Shown: in pieces, positions 24,270-35,942 of the stretch
Numbering within the stretch: the stretch's first letter is position 1
Layout of the letters: every line of letters starts with the position of its first letter
Notes under the pieces: model-generated
The model's database searches: none
Seen by the model: the letters and a program-made list of their open reading frames with translations, nothing else
What the model was told of the DNA's origin: nothing
Position numbers and translations under genes: made by a program
Origin: Trichopria drosophilae
Taxonomy: Eukaryota > Arthropoda > Insecta > Hymenoptera > Diapriidae
Assembly: GCA_030407085.1 (NCBI GenBank)
Contig: CM059582.1
Coordinates: forward strand, 27,231,001 to 27,295,000
Direction of reading: 5' to 3'
Length of the DNA: 64,000 bases

Positions 24270-24438
24270 TACACTAGAGGGTAATGCCAACTACATTTTA
24301 GTTGAATTAACTAAATGTTGTTGAATTGGTATCACGATGTAATTATAAGCACAAATTTGTAGTTGCATTGACTAAATATTTAGGTGCTAAGCGGCAATCT
24401 CAAATTTATTCAAAATCACTAATTTTTTTTTTAGTGTA
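24270..24438. mobile_element. TA-CACTA MITE candidate (169 bp)
   Basis: The left end is TA-CACTAGAGGG and the right end is ...TTTTAGTG-TA, with weak inner inverted similarity around 'aactacatttta'. The TA flanks and CACT/AGTG ends match better-preserved elements at 49.3 and 58.1 kb. Confidence 0.45.
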
Positions 24439-24699
24439 GAAGTGTTTTCTCCCTATAACATTCAGTAGAACAATTAGTATACTTATAATAATTGTTTGTA
24501 ATATATATTTAATTTTATTTACAATATATTAATATTTCTAACAACTATGTGTAACGTTCAAATCAACAGAGAACAATTTATGTATATTTTGGTTATCAAT
24601 TTTTACGAAATGTTACAAAATTTTACTATACATCTCGGTATTTTTAAATACACTTTTGCCCACTCCGTAAATGTTTTTACAAAGTTTATTTTTTTTCAT

Positions 24700-24846
24700 T
24701 CATTCTTTGTAGACTTGCTTTGGGTGCATATTTCTTGGCGGTACATCCAATGCACTCACACAACCAGTTGCAAAGGAATTCCACTCCGCTTTTACACTAA
24801 AGTCATCTTCATAGGCAAGTAAATTTATAACATCACGTTGAGTATT
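24700..24846 (-). CDS. Possible terminal coding exon (unrecognised)
   Basis: On the minus strand a 48-codon frame with a mixed, non-AT-driven composition (for example AYEDDFSVKAEWNSF and DVPPRNMHPKQVYKE) ends at a TGA at 24,700-24,702. The DNA under it is less AT-rich than its flanks. There is no ATG, and no clear splice acceptor precedes it, so it may be a relic exon or part of a repeat. The plus strand is also open over the same stretch as the end of a 91-codon frame, which weakens the call. Confidence 0.22.
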   Translation of the reverse strand, partial: NTQRDVINLLAYEDDFSVKAEWNSFATGCVSALDVPPRNMHPKQVYKE

Positions 24847-27477
24847 TTATAGAAATAATAAAATTTAATTAAAAATTCAAAACGCGAGTTCATGATCACA
24901 TATATTTGAGTAGAAATGTATCGTAGAAATAAATAATTGATCAAGTGGATGAGTTAAAAGATGTGGAGCAACTTTTGCTTAAAAATAAAAAACGCACAAC
25001 TTTTTAAAAATCAGCCAATTAGCCTTAGAGGGCAGAAAGGGCCGGAATATAAAAAAAAAACTATTTTATTTGGACGATATGAGTAGCGTTGTTCAACAAT
25101 GATAAAAATTGTTGAATTATGAATAAAAGAATAATGGGAATTATAAAATGTATTTTTAAGACTGAGTGCTAGGGAGGATACTATGAGGTCCATATAAAAA
25201 AAATAATGATTCGCCAAAAAAAGTGGAATCTCAAAAAGAAGAATTTAGTGACTGATTCCCCGAAAAAGTCGAATTTAGCTTTATCGAGTTGATAATTTTT
25301 TTTGCAACTTATTATCGAATCGTTTTTTGCTAAATTCTGAGTTTATATCTTGTTTAATAAAAATTATAATGGTCTCCAATTTTTTCGAGTTTGAATTAAA
25401 TATAAAGATAAAAAATTCAAAATATCGACATTATTGACTGTCAGCATACTGAAACCAATGAAACAAACAAAAATAACATATAAAAAATAATTTTTTTTCA
25501 TAAATTTGTCCATCTAGTACATTAGTTTAATTAATAAACAATACTTTTCGTAATTAACAATCGTAGTTTTTAAAAATCATTAAGGACATCAATTTTAATT
25601 TTTTTTAGAATCAGCCTGTTATACTTTAATTATTAAACATAGGCTATAAACTGCTCACAACTTCAATTATGACAATGTCAAAATCTTAGCAACTGAAAAA
25701 ATAGTTACGCTATACTGAAACAAAAGAAATAAACTGCTGGATACTTTTATTACGATACATATGTTTCATGTGGATAAAACTAACGCTGCATTATTCTATT
25801 ATTATATTCGTATTAATATTTTTCTTTTCAAATTTAGTTGCTCCGTAAAACGTACGAAAATACATTTTGTAAAATTAGACCAGGCTGTATAAAATCAGTT
25901 CATCCCAGAGGAAGTGTAATGTATACATCATCAGGATGAAGAAATGAGTTACCCCGATATGAGTTTTGCGCTTGAAGAAAGTTTCATATGTCAAATCAAG
26001 AGTGAATTAATATACCCGAACCACTATGTAATAATGTTCAACACCCAAGATGAATAAAAAGAGACCTTGTAGGCATTGAACGGCATTAATCCCGAAACTG
26101 CGACGATAATGTTCATTCAGTTGCAAACTGTAAAGTTTCAATATTGTGTGTTCATGCACATAGAATTGATAAGCCCTACTAAAATAAGTAAATAGGTAGT
26201 TAAAACCAATTTATAAATAATATTAATGTAGAATTTATTAAATTAGGATTCTCCACAAAATAATTAATTATCCACGTATTTTCTTTCTTTATTATTTGTC
26301 CATTGAACTAATAAGGTCTTATAGAATGAGAGAACAAATTATATATGGGACGTTTCACATCAAACGGATAAAAGCTCTGCCCAAAATTCTAATCGATAGA
26401 TTTTAATGATCATGGGCTTAAAATATTCCTTATTAACTACCCTTTACGGGGCAAAGTGGCCTTTTCGAAAATTTCATTATGGCGGCTCAAAATGAAGGCT
26501 GGAAACCAGACAATTCGAATCAAAAAGCTTGTGGGAAAGAGATTTGGTGTTCTATTCAATTGGTTTTGGGCTCAAATTGTTGGTTTCTATACATCTTTGT
26601 AATTATTGTTATAGGGTTGACTTAGGTGGTTGATATGCCTGGTTTCAAAATAAAAAATACAATACAATAAAAGTAATGCTTCACTTACATATAACATGCA
26701 CATTAAATGAAATAACCTAAAAAAAGTATGTGTGATCGTTCCACGCAACATAAGCTAAATAGTTGATTATGAGACTTACATATTTTATACCAAGTGAAAC
26801 AGCAAAAGAATATCTGCAGTAGGTATATGAAACTTACCTGAAACAAAAAGCAATATCATTGCGTTAATTAATTGCGTTAATACATTCAAATATATCAAAG
26901 TATATAAAATTCAAATGTATATTAGTTTCTCGTATTATTTATTTATTCCACATTAAATGAAATTATTTTTAGCAGGCACAATGGTATGCATTGTTATCTA
27001 ATCGAGAGATAATAAAGTGCGAATGTTTTTGGAATTTTGCAGACGAGAACCACCATTGATATAAATCAAGGTAAAAGCTTTGGAGCAATCGTCACGTAAA
27101 TCGATGCCCGTAACTTCTCAATTAAAAAACTTTCATCCTATAAATTTCAGTGTAACTCTTCATTATTTGAAAAAGAGTAATTTCCTCAGTTTCACTGTAT
27201 AGTCTTTTAACAAATATATTGTTATAGTCTACTATTATTAATTTTGTATTATAGACGAGATAATTTATTAATCATAATTTCGATAACACCGGAAAAATAC
27301 AGTCTGTTGTGAAAAGCTAGATATATAGTAGCCAGTTGTCTGCACATAATAATAATAATAATAGTGATAATATTACACACATCGTTATTTTATTCAAACA
27401 TTGCGATAAATTATATGACAAATTTTACTACTCTAAGACTTCAAGGACACGCCTGCATTCCTATCACTATACATTAC
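24847..27477. other. AT-rich DNA with dispersed-repeat traces
   Basis: No supported gene. The part at about 26,330-26,640, with 'ttatggcggctcaaaatgaa', resembles the 'atggcgga' repeat class seen elsewhere. A short (ATA)n run is at 27,346-27,363. Confidence 0.4.
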
Positions 27478-28210
27478 ACAGGTCTGCAAAAAAATGGTTC
27501 TTGGATGTTCCTGGGAAGCTTTCTTCGTAGAATCCGAACTCGAAGTCAGAATTATTTGAGGTTATGTACCCGAAAAACGCGTTATTTTGCTATGTTTGAG
27601 GTTACCTACAGGATGCAACAATTTTTGTTGGCCTTCTATACTGTTTACATCTTTTAGTACTACCTACCCTACGATTTTTTCTCACAAAGTTACGGTCATT
27701 TTGAAAAAATCACGAGATATATCCCATTAATATCATGAACATATGCTTTAAATAGTTTGAGACAGATATTTTTTATTGGTATCTTCATTTGAAAATTTGT
27801 ACTGGTAATATTTGGCATTGCCAATTACGAATTTGAAGTCAAGGTTTTAACATTTTATAATTTAAGAAGGCGAAATCAACATTGCTAAATAAACAATAAA
27901 GTATTAAAAAGTTACCAAAAAATCTGTCACAATATTGAAACGTTTTTTTAGTTATAAATATCCATATTTTATGCAGTTGTTTATATTTATATATTTATAT
28001 AATTTGTTTACATGTATATCGTAAATTCAAATTGGCGTATTTTGGTGAAGAAATGTCGCAATGGAATTCTGCCTCTCTCATATTAAAGACAAAGAGTAGT
28101 ACCACATGATCCAATGAATGTAAAAACTCCTAAAACTGTTATGTCTTCTCTACATATCCTCAAATATAGCAAAAAACGCGTTTTTCGAGTACATAACCTG
28201 AAATATTTCA
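27478..28210 (+). repeat. Dispersed repeat, copy A (same family as 47.4-48.2 kb)
   Basis: Direct-orientation similarity to 47,425-48,230. Shared blocks include 'aggtctrca.aaaa', 'gctaaataaacaataaag', 'ggaattctgc' and 'ttcgagtacataacct'. Spacing between shared blocks differs by indels. The 97-codon frame at its left end (27,364-27,657) is a translation of the repeat. Class unknown. Confidence 0.7.
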
Positions 28211-30915
28211 AAATCATTATTCTAGTCATTTTTATATTCAGAAAAGAACTTATCTGCAAAGAATAGACAAAATTACTAAAATAATAGCATGTTTTTATAA
28301 CGGGTCCATAATCTACTAAAAATAAAAAATGATCTTCACGTCATCGACTTTTGAAAAAGTTCAGAAACAAAGTTGAACATTAAGACCAGAAATGAATGAT
28401 TTCAGGTTCTTATTAAATTGTTTTATTATATATCAACCTTTACCTAAATAAATTCAATACTGACTTATAATTCATAACTTATAATTATATTACAACTATC
28501 TACAATATACGAGTAATTCGAAATCCAGACAGCTGTTGAATAAAAGACATTCTAATTTGAAACATACTATCCTAACATTTATAAAATGTTTTTTTTTTAT
28601 TATTAATAAGCAAACATTTTCTGGACAATTTATTTTATATCATTTATATCAAAGAATATATAAAAAATTCTGGATCTAAATTAGTGAGGTAAGGAGATGG
28701 ATCGAAGTGACGTAAGGAGTATCCATTTTTTTTTGTTAATCATAAGTTTAAACACGTGTTTCGATTCTGGATGTATTAGAAGTAGAAATTTGCTATTTCA
28801 CCTTACATTAAATGGCCATTCGACACAATTTGAATCGAAAAATTTTACGAGAAATTACGACCATTTCGAACCTCGTAACCTGTATTTGACAATTGCAAAA
28901 CCACATTTGAAATATAACATTCGTAAATTAATTTTAAAAAATAGGATAAATGAAGTATTGCTAACTAAATATTGTAACAATGTATAACATTTTTATATTT
29001 ACTATATTTTATTAATAAGTTTTATAGAATTTAATTGAAAAAATATTGCTGTTTCAATTACAATTTTTGTTCTTTACAGTCATAATGACAATTATATTCG
29101 AGAAACAGAAACTTAAGCAATTGTATGATATTCGAATTTTATTATGTTCGTTCGTTCGAGCATTGGTGAAATCTCTTTGCTCTGTGTACGTCATTTAATT
29201 AAGCACTTAATTATGTTGTTCGTTGAACCACAATATTGAGCTCAGTAAAGCTCTTTATGCATCTACCTAACATTTGATCGTTCACATATGCAGAGTAGTT
29301 ATTAAGTTCTATTCACGAAACGACATAAGCTTTTAAGTTTCTTCTCTTTTTAGTGAAAATAGACGAAATTACTCGCCACTTCATTATTTAACTACCTATT
29401 ACATTCCATATAATGTTAAAATTGGTTTGAACTAATGAAATAATGCTAAGACAGCTAATAATTACAGAAAAAAACAATCATTGAAATTTTGCTCCAACTT
29501 CAAAAAAACATTGGGACTTTAACGTAATGAATAAAATATTGAAAACATTTCCGAATTTATCTCAATCTTGGTATCTCGTATTTTTTTAGGTTTCTGATTG
29601 GGAATTTGAAGTCACATTTGAAAATTCAAAATGGCAGATTAAACTGATGGATGAATTTTTAAAATATTCTTACTTTTCTATCAAACTTGGTACCTACCAT
29701 TTAATAGAACAAAATTTATTTGCGGTACAATCATGTAATCATATTTTGAAAATCAAAAATGGTGGAAGAAATATGTATGTCAAATTTTTCAAAAACTAGT
29801 GGACAGTTAAAAACTTAATATCCAAGGATTTTTGAATTTACAAATTTTAAATCAGATTTCTTAAACCATTATCCAATATAATGTCGTGTCCTTTATTTTG
29901 CAATCGTTTACATTCAACCACACCCAGGAGAAAAGATGCTGATACAGCAGGTTCCTGTTTCCTTTGCGGTTGTTAATAATAAGTCCCCTTGCTTTCCAGT
30001 TTACTTACAAATTTATATAAACACATTATATATCATTATCATGTCTTAGAGTGATAACGTCATTTTTAGTTACGGTTGATCGCAGTACCTTTTAACTTGT
30101 CTCTTTTAAGTGACCAACTGGTTTCTGCCAATATGTGGAAATTCTATACATTCTGGTGTATATTTTCAATCTTTTGTAAATCTTGGTAGAATCTTGCTTT
30201 TCACTAAAGTCACCCAAATTTTCAGGAAAAATATTTGTCATGTGAACGAAAAAAGTGCAGGCACCTATAAAATCCTTAAAAATACTAATTTTTTAAAATG
30301 CGTTACAATTTTTATTTTTTACAAGAGTGAGGTAATTGGGACTTTTTGTAGGTTTTTCGTAATTTCTCTGAAACCTGCAACTATTGAAAACTTTCCCTGT
30401 TATAATAGAACACGGGACTGAGCTGTAACTCGCGACTATTCGATTGTTTGGTTACGGTGCTTTAATCTGTAGCTGGCAGAATGTTTAACAAATTTGACCT
30501 CCATTTTGGATCGACCATTGTAAATTTTGCAAATCTGACTTGGAATTCGCAGCCCCCAAAAACACTTTAAATACGAAGATTAATGTAAATCCATTGATAT
30601 GTACAAAATGTTGTCTGGGATGTAAAACACGTTAGATTTTTTGAGGTTGGAAAAAAATCCTGACTTCATGGAGTAAAATAGACAGATCCGTATTAAATGA
30701 CCGTAAAAACATATAATACATTAGCTCTTGAAAAGGAACTTTTCACCGATTTTCTTTGTTATAACACTTTGGTACATTTTTCATTAAACTAATCCGGAAT
30801 TTTTACGAAAGATGGTTTATTTTTCGATGTACATCTAGATAAAATATCCTCATTAACAGGAAAATCAGAATATTTCAATCCAGCGTTGAGACAAATCTCC
30901 GAGATTTTTATAAAG
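28211..30915. other. AT-rich DNA, ORFs of doubtful reality
   Basis: Frames at 28,697-28,987 and 30,110-30,421 have no recognised domain. Diverged direct repeats of roughly 100 bp may occupy 29,500-29,830 ('ttgaaaattcaaaatggcag' and relatives). Confidence 0.35.
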
Positions 30916-31556
30916 TACAACACCGAACCCCAAAAAAAAAACTTATGTCATGTGCAAGAAACGCAGCTAGGTTTCTCTTATAGATTTTGGGCCACTGAAA
31001 CCGAATTCGGGCACAGAATTGGTCCTATACGTTTGAGTTTTTTTATATTTCGGGTTTAAAGTGCGAAAAATTGCTTTTTTCAGGAAAATTTAAACATTTA
31101 CTGCAACAAAAAAATTGTAAGCTGCAAAATTAAACAAAACTAGGTTCTTCTTATAGATTATGGGCCACTGAAATCGAATTCGGGCACGGATCTAAGGTAG
31201 CGGATCGAAATGTAGAAATGTACTTATTCATGATGAAACTGATATTCGGTGTTTTCATGGACAAATATTAGACTAATGCTGTGCCCGAAATCGGTTTTAT
31301 CGGCCCAAATTCTATATGAAAAACATAGTCTTGTTCCATTTTAAAGCTTAAAATTTTCTTCTTGCAATAAATGTGTAAATTTTCCTGAAAAACGCAATTT
31401 TTCGCACTATAAACCTCAAAATATAAAAAAACTCAAACGTGTTGGTCTATTTCTATGCCCGAATTCGGACTCAAAATCGGCCCAAAATCTATGAGAAAAA
31501 CCTAGTTGCTTTTCTTGCACATGACATAAGTTTTATTTTTGTAGTCCGGTGTAATT
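30916..31556. mobile_element. Foldback element with arms of about 280 bp
   Basis: About 30,920-31,195 is the reverse complement of about 31,275-31,552 with high identity, from 'acttatgtcatgtgcaagaa' at the outer end to 'tttcgggcac'-type sequence inside. Each arm also contains the same unit twice in tandem ('ttatagattttgggccactg' at about 30,980 and its relative at about 31,155). Ends read 'acaacaccgaac' and the inverted 'ttacaccggac'. No coding potential. Confidence 0.8.
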
Positions 31557-31869
31557 TTACTTATTGAAAGTATTTGGAAATTAAGTAAACCAATGCTAAT
31601 TTCTGAGCAATAAGGTTCTCTTACTAATATCATATAAAGTGGGAGAAGTACACAAACAATGTATTTGATTTAAAAATTTTAAACGCTCTTTATGGATACT
31701 ATGCCCGGTTTGAAATTAGCAAGGAGAAGATTGCCGATAACGATTACAATATAACCGCAAACCGCAAATAGAGTAATATACCTAAAGTAACCTAATTATT
31801 TTGTTCCACAGAATTAAACAAGTTTGGTCGTTGGGGTCTTGTAATGAAAATTGGATTATGGAAAACTAA
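31557..31869. other. AT-rich spacer before the retrotransposon insertion
   Basis: No gene is seen. This is the pre-insertion host DNA, which also supplies the first residues of the chimeric open frame that follows. Confidence 0.5.
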
Positions 31870-31883
31870 TATTAGGTGTTCTC

Positions 31884-33113
31884 ACGGATCTGCTAATGCT
31901 CCTCTATGCTGATGACCTTACCATTCTTGCTTTTTCCCCCTCAGACCTTCGCCGTATGCTTAAAATCCTCTCTGACTACTGCTCGATTAACCGGCTCACT
32001 GTAAATGTCGAGAAAACTAAGATAATCTGTTTCAGAAGAGCCGGTCCGCTCGATCAGTTCTCAAGAGGCTTTCTTTTCAATAACATTCCAGTCGAAGTAA
32101 AAAGCGTCTACAGGTTTTTAGGTATAGTGTTTTCATCATCAACGTCAGGCCTTCAGCCCTCGGAGGACGCCGTTACTCGAACAAGGGCCGCAGCAGCCGC
32201 GTCCGTAGCCGTAATAAATTCCGCTAAAATCGACGCATGGGACGCATACTGGAAACTGTACAAAGCTATGGTTACATCGGTACTATTATACGCGGCTCCG
32301 TTTTGGGCTCTCCGCCACTTGGATAGGCTGGAGTCGGTGCAAATCGACTTTTTCAAAAGACTTCTCCATTTGCCAAGAAACACCCCGGCTTATATAATAC
32401 GATTAGAACTCGGTATCACTCCGATTGCGGTTGAGATACTAAATCGATCGATAAAATGGGTAATTAAGACCCTCCGACTTCCCGACTCAAGGCTGCCCAA
32501 GATTTTACTTATTCGCTTAAGAGAATTATCCGTGATATCTCCAGAAGAGCCCCGTAACTGGCTCACGCAGCTTTTCTCCCTATTGGATGAAGCGGAGGTT
32601 GATGTCCTGCGGGGCAGCTTTGACGCTGAGTCCTGGGCCAGCGTTGGTCCGCGACTAATTGCTAAATATGCAGATTCTTGCAGAGCTAAAGATTTAGCAA
32701 GATATTTTAACTCCGAAAATATTCAGCTACCACTCTACCGTCAGCTCAGCGACTCGTCGTATACGCTGTATCCGCCTCGTCTGCCTCTCCCTTATCTAAG
32801 AGTAAGAGCTCAGCTCAGATTAGCGACAGTCTTCACGCGTTCGCTTTCTCTCGCCGGTATGCATCTCATCTATAATCCCCAATCGCCATGCTCGTTATGT
32901 AATATGAATGTCCCCGATTCTCTATGTCACATTTTTACGGAATGCCCCCTACTCGCACCAGTGAGACGTGATTTTGTTGCAAATGTATCCGCGTGTTCTC
33001 CGAATAACATTTTTTGTACTTTGATCTGTAAACCTGACCTTTTCTCAGCGAAAACCTTATGTAAATTCATAAGAGCAATACTCGTGCGAAGACAATTCTT
33101 GTATGGCGACTAG
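31884..33113 (+). CDS. Partial reverse transcriptase, C-terminal part of ORF2
   Basis: The open frame runs from 31,851, but its first 11 residues are host DNA plus TSD; element coding starts at Thr (31,884). Tyr-Ala-Asp-Asp (31,905-31,916) is the RT catalytic box, reading LLYADDLTILAFS. It is followed by the palm/thumb pattern (LTVNVEKTK, YRFLGIVFS, SVLLYAAPFW, FFKRLLHLP.NTPAY) and a knuckle C-X2-C-X9-H-X4-C (Cys347, Cys350, His360, Cys365 of the 420-residue frame). The endonuclease, fingers and first palm motifs are missing, so the product cannot work. No stop or frameshift interrupts the remainder, which ends at TAG 33,111-33,113. The minus-strand frame at 32.2-32.4 kb is its shadow. Confidence 0.93.
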   Translation, partial: TDLLMLLYADDLTILAFSPSDLRRMLKILSDYCSINRLTVNVEKTKIICFRRAGPLDQFSRGFLFNNIPVEVKSVYRFLGIVFSSSTSGLQPSEDAVTRTRAAAAASVAVINSAKIDAWDAYWKLYKAMVTSVLLYAAPFWALRHLDRLESVQIDFFKRLLHLPRNTPAYIIRLELGITPIAVEILNRSIKWVIKTLRLPDSRLPKILLIRLRELSVISPEEPRNWLTQLFSLLDEAEVDVLRGSFDAESWASVGPRLIAKYADSCRAKDLARYFNSENIQLPLYRQLSDSSYTLYPPRLPLPYLRVRAQLRLATVFTRSLSLAGMHLIYNPQSPCSLCNMNVPDSLCHIFTECPLLAPVRRDFVANVSACSPNNIFCTLICKPDLFSAKTLCKFIRAILVRRQFLYGD

Positions 33114-33300
33114 TTCTAGTTTTACTAAATGTACTGCGCTTTTGCTCTGTGTTATTCTTATCTTTTTTTAATATTTTATATTCCCTGCGCTTTGCGTTTA
33201 TTTTATGGTTTTTATCCTTGTATCTGCGAATTAAGTTTTCGGTCTATTCCGGAACTCACCTCACCTCTCAACAGGTTGTACCCCATAAGAGAGTAAAATA
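33114..33300 (+). other. 3' UTR of the non-LTR element
   Basis: The sequence lies between the ORF2 stop and the (TAC)8 tail. The open frame 33,149-33,358 runs through UTR, tail and TSD into host DNA and is not a gene. Confidence 0.8.
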
Positions 33301-33337
33301 TACTACTACTACTACTACTACTACTATTAGGTGTTCT

Positions 33338-33653
33338 TTCAAAGAAATATTATGTTGAAATTTTAAACTTGAAAAACTCATTTAATAACAAATAATTTCA
33401 TGTCAATTATTTTTATACGATTGAGTACTAGTATTATGCTACAATGCTCGTCGAATATTTTTGAATAATTTATTTGGATTACGGTGTAATTTCCATTTCG
33501 AAATCACATAATCGAAAAGCTTTTCTTTTATTCCACCTTATCCATTTCATGGGTTTCAAAAATTGCACACAAAGCTTTAAAGATTGTAAAGTCATATTTA
33601 CATTAAAACATTCATATTAATAATTTAATTTTGGATTCATAAAATATATCAGA
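33338..33653. other. AT-rich DNA, nothing recognised
   Basis: Host DNA downstream of the insertion; no feature is seen. Confidence 0.45.
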
Positions 33654-33693
33654 ATGGAAACGGATATGGCGACAGAAGTCACGACAGAAGAAG
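33654..33693 (+). CDS. Possible first coding exon (acidic N-terminus)
   Basis: An ATG in good context (cagaATGG) opens METDMATEVTTEE, with a donor-like 'aag|gtgatg' at 33,694. A pyrimidine-led acceptor 'attatatttcag' ends at 33,775, and joining there gives Glu-Arg-Tyr-Arg-Asn then stop, so the true next exon may lie elsewhere. The codon choice (ACG, GCG, GTC) stands out from the AT-rich setting. It is too short to assign; a chance frame is possible. Confidence 0.25.
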
Positions 33694-33775
33694 GTGATGA
33701 TGGCCGTTTTTTTATTTATCTTTTTGTTATTTTACTTTTAAAATAATGAAATTATAACAAATAATTATATTTCAG

Positions 33776-35526
33776 AACGATATCGAAATTAGTTTGCATA
33801 AGTGCTCCTAATTATTCCAATATAATATTGTTTTGGCTCAACTAACAACAAGTTGAAATTGACGTTTATTACTTAATAACTGACATTAGAAATTTGTTCA
33901 GTGTTTTATTTTGTTATTTCTAATATAAAAATATTGGGCGTTTCCCTCAGTAACGTAAAAACATTATGCATTTATGACTATAAAATAGTTGAATATTGTT
34001 TTTGAACATTGACAATAAATTTGTCAAAAATAACATTAATTATTTTTTATCTGCTCATATTGTACTCCCTCATTTTCAGATGAAAATTCAATCTTTATGT
34101 AGTGAAAATTGAGTGAAAGAGTGAAATTGCCTTTCATTAGAAACTCCAAGGAATTTTGAGAGTACAAATTCTAAATTATTTCTTGTAAATTTTGTTATAA
34201 CTGTTATGCGCTAGAAGTTATTTTTACAATGTATTTTTATATATCTAGAAGCTAAACGTGAACATTACTTCACTTATTTCATCGAATTCATTCCGTGTTA
34301 ATATTGCACAACGTATACAAATATTATATCACATTTAATGAAACCGAAAATAAAACAGTTTTTTCATTAATACCGTATTATTTCCGATGTGTTTAAATCT
34401 AACTTACCAACGTCAATAAGTTTATAAACCACTTCATCTACTTGTGTACAAATTACACTTTAATCTTGATATGACGTAAAGTGATTGACGTTAGTGTTAT
34501 CGACTGCGTACATCGCATGGCAGATACAGATTTACGAGGGTGACACAAAGCAGGATGTCGTGCAATCATTATGTGATAATGTAAAATCCTGTATCATTTG
34601 TCCAAACTAAATAATATTTAGATTCTATCGATAAACAAACTATAGCTTTCCGCGCAGTAAACATCGATTAAAGAAAAAAATATAAAGATCGTTGAACTAA
34701 AATGATATTAGCAATTTATGTGTATCTAAAATCTTAGAATTGAATACTATGAATATTTTTTCGTTTCGTATAATTCAATAAAATATTTTAAATTGCAATT
34801 ATAATTTTTATAGTTAAATAATTGTATTTACTATTTCTTATAAATTTCCAAAGAATTCTGGAGTAGGAAGTCCAAAAAACGAAAAAAACATTTCGACATT
34901 AATTGCTGCTCGCAGAAGTTCTTCAACGAATATTCCACTTTTAAAAACATTTTTAAAAGAATGAAAAATAAACTTTGTATAAAACATTTCAACATTCTCG
35001 GTCATAGCAATATTATTGTTCGAAAATTAATTGCACTAACTTTACAGCAGACTAAAATAAAAAATAGGATGGTTTTAGTATTTCAATTACACAGTGTGTT
35101 TAACTTTGTCCTTTTTGTCCTTTTAGTCTGTTTTTAATTTTTAGCTCCTAAATTACACTTAAATTTTACAAAGGAAATTAGAAATTCTAATATGCAACGT
35201 ATTGAACTTTCCTGTTATAAGGGCTTTATTAAAAATAATAATGATTAAAAGAAAAACGGTTCGTTTATTGCTGATATACCAAAAAAATTATTAATTTCTC
35301 ATAAAGTTATTGCAATTGTACTATGTTAGAAATAGGTGTTCGATAATTCCAATCAATTTCTCTAATACGGCAAAGGTAATGTAACATTACAACAAGGTAT
35401 GGTAAACGTATATTAGAATCTAAGACTAATGAAAAAGCGATTTGTGCTAGTAAAATGTAAAATGACAAAAAGACGTTCACTATTTGGCGTTAACTAATGT
35501 TTCCTTGCATACAATAATGCCACTTA
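33776..35526. other. AT-rich DNA, nothing recognised
   Basis: No ORF above 60 codons and no clear repeat arms. Confidence 0.45.
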
Positions 35527-35588
35527 TTGCTTCTCATAAAATGCAGAAAGAAGTCTCTCATTTTTAAATTTATTTGTCTGCTTTTTAG

Positions 35589-35680
35589 AGACGTTGAAGA
35601 TATTTTAAACAGCTTAAATATTGAAGTATTTCAACCTGAGATGCATAAATTGTCTCAAATTGAGACGCTTGTCTGCTTGT
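35589..35680 (+). CDS. Possible internal coding exon abutting a MITE
   Basis: After a strong acceptor (tttgtctgctttttag, ending 35,588) an open frame reads DVEDILNSLNIEVFQPEM and onward to about residue 30, acidic and unlike the Phe/Ile/Lys-rich chance frames nearby. The frame continues to 35,736, but from about 35,681 it is encoded by the end of an inverted-repeat element (LLSIIVFFLC), so the original exon is either shorter or was cut by that insertion. No family is recognised. Confidence 0.3.
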
Positions 35681-35942
35681 TGTCAATAATTGTTTTTTTT
35701 TTATGCAGTAGGCGTAAAATGGTCATATTAACATAAAATAAATTTTACGCTAACGGAGGCGTGAAATTGGCATTTTAGGCCCGCAAATCAACTAAAATAT
35801 TTTACGCCTTCTGCACCAAAAAACAATGTTTGAATCTTAGGCGTAGAATTTTTACCTCGGCTTTGCCCTACTCTCGGGTTCTATTGTCGAGGAGCAAAAC
35901 TCCACTTTACGCCCTTGATACAAAAATAACAATATAGTGTAA
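35681..35942. mobile_element. Inverted-repeat (MITE-like) element with GGCGTAAA modules
   Basis: The left end 'aattgtttttttttta...taggcgtaaaatgg' pairs with the right end 'ccactttacgcccttga...aataacaatatagtgta'. Additional 'ttttacgc' / 'ggcgt' blocks inside can fold as well. The right end finishes in TATAGTG-TA, like the TA-CACT group. Confidence 0.5.

Larger units (their letters stand above)
31883..33324 (+). mobile_element. 5'-truncated non-LTR retrotransposon with (TAC)8 tail and exact TSD
   Basis: The sequence TATTAGGTGTTCT occurs at 31,870-31,882 and again at 33,325-33,337, directly flanking a segment that starts inside a reverse-transcriptase gene and ends in eight TAC units (33,301-33,324). 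This is the layout of target-primed reverse transcription: a 13-bp target-site duplication, a 3' simple-repeat tail instead of poly(A), and 5' truncation. The exact TSD and long intact frame suggest a fairly recent insertion. Base composition is clearly less AT-rich than the host DNA. The clade is not decided; an R1/jockey/I-like relative is likely because a C-terminal zinc knuckle follows the RT without an RNase H domain. Confidence 0.93.

Noticed and set aside
27364..27657. 97-codon ORF at 27.4 kb
   Set aside because: Overlaps another frame on the same strand and extends into a dispersed repeat with a copy at 47.4 kb; not conserved as a frame there.
32153..32383. 76-codon minus-strand ORF
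   Set aside because: Shadow of the reverse transcriptase coding strand.
33149..33358. 69-codon ORF after the reverse transcriptase
   Set aside because: Spans 3' UTR, (TAC)8 tail, target duplication and host DNA.
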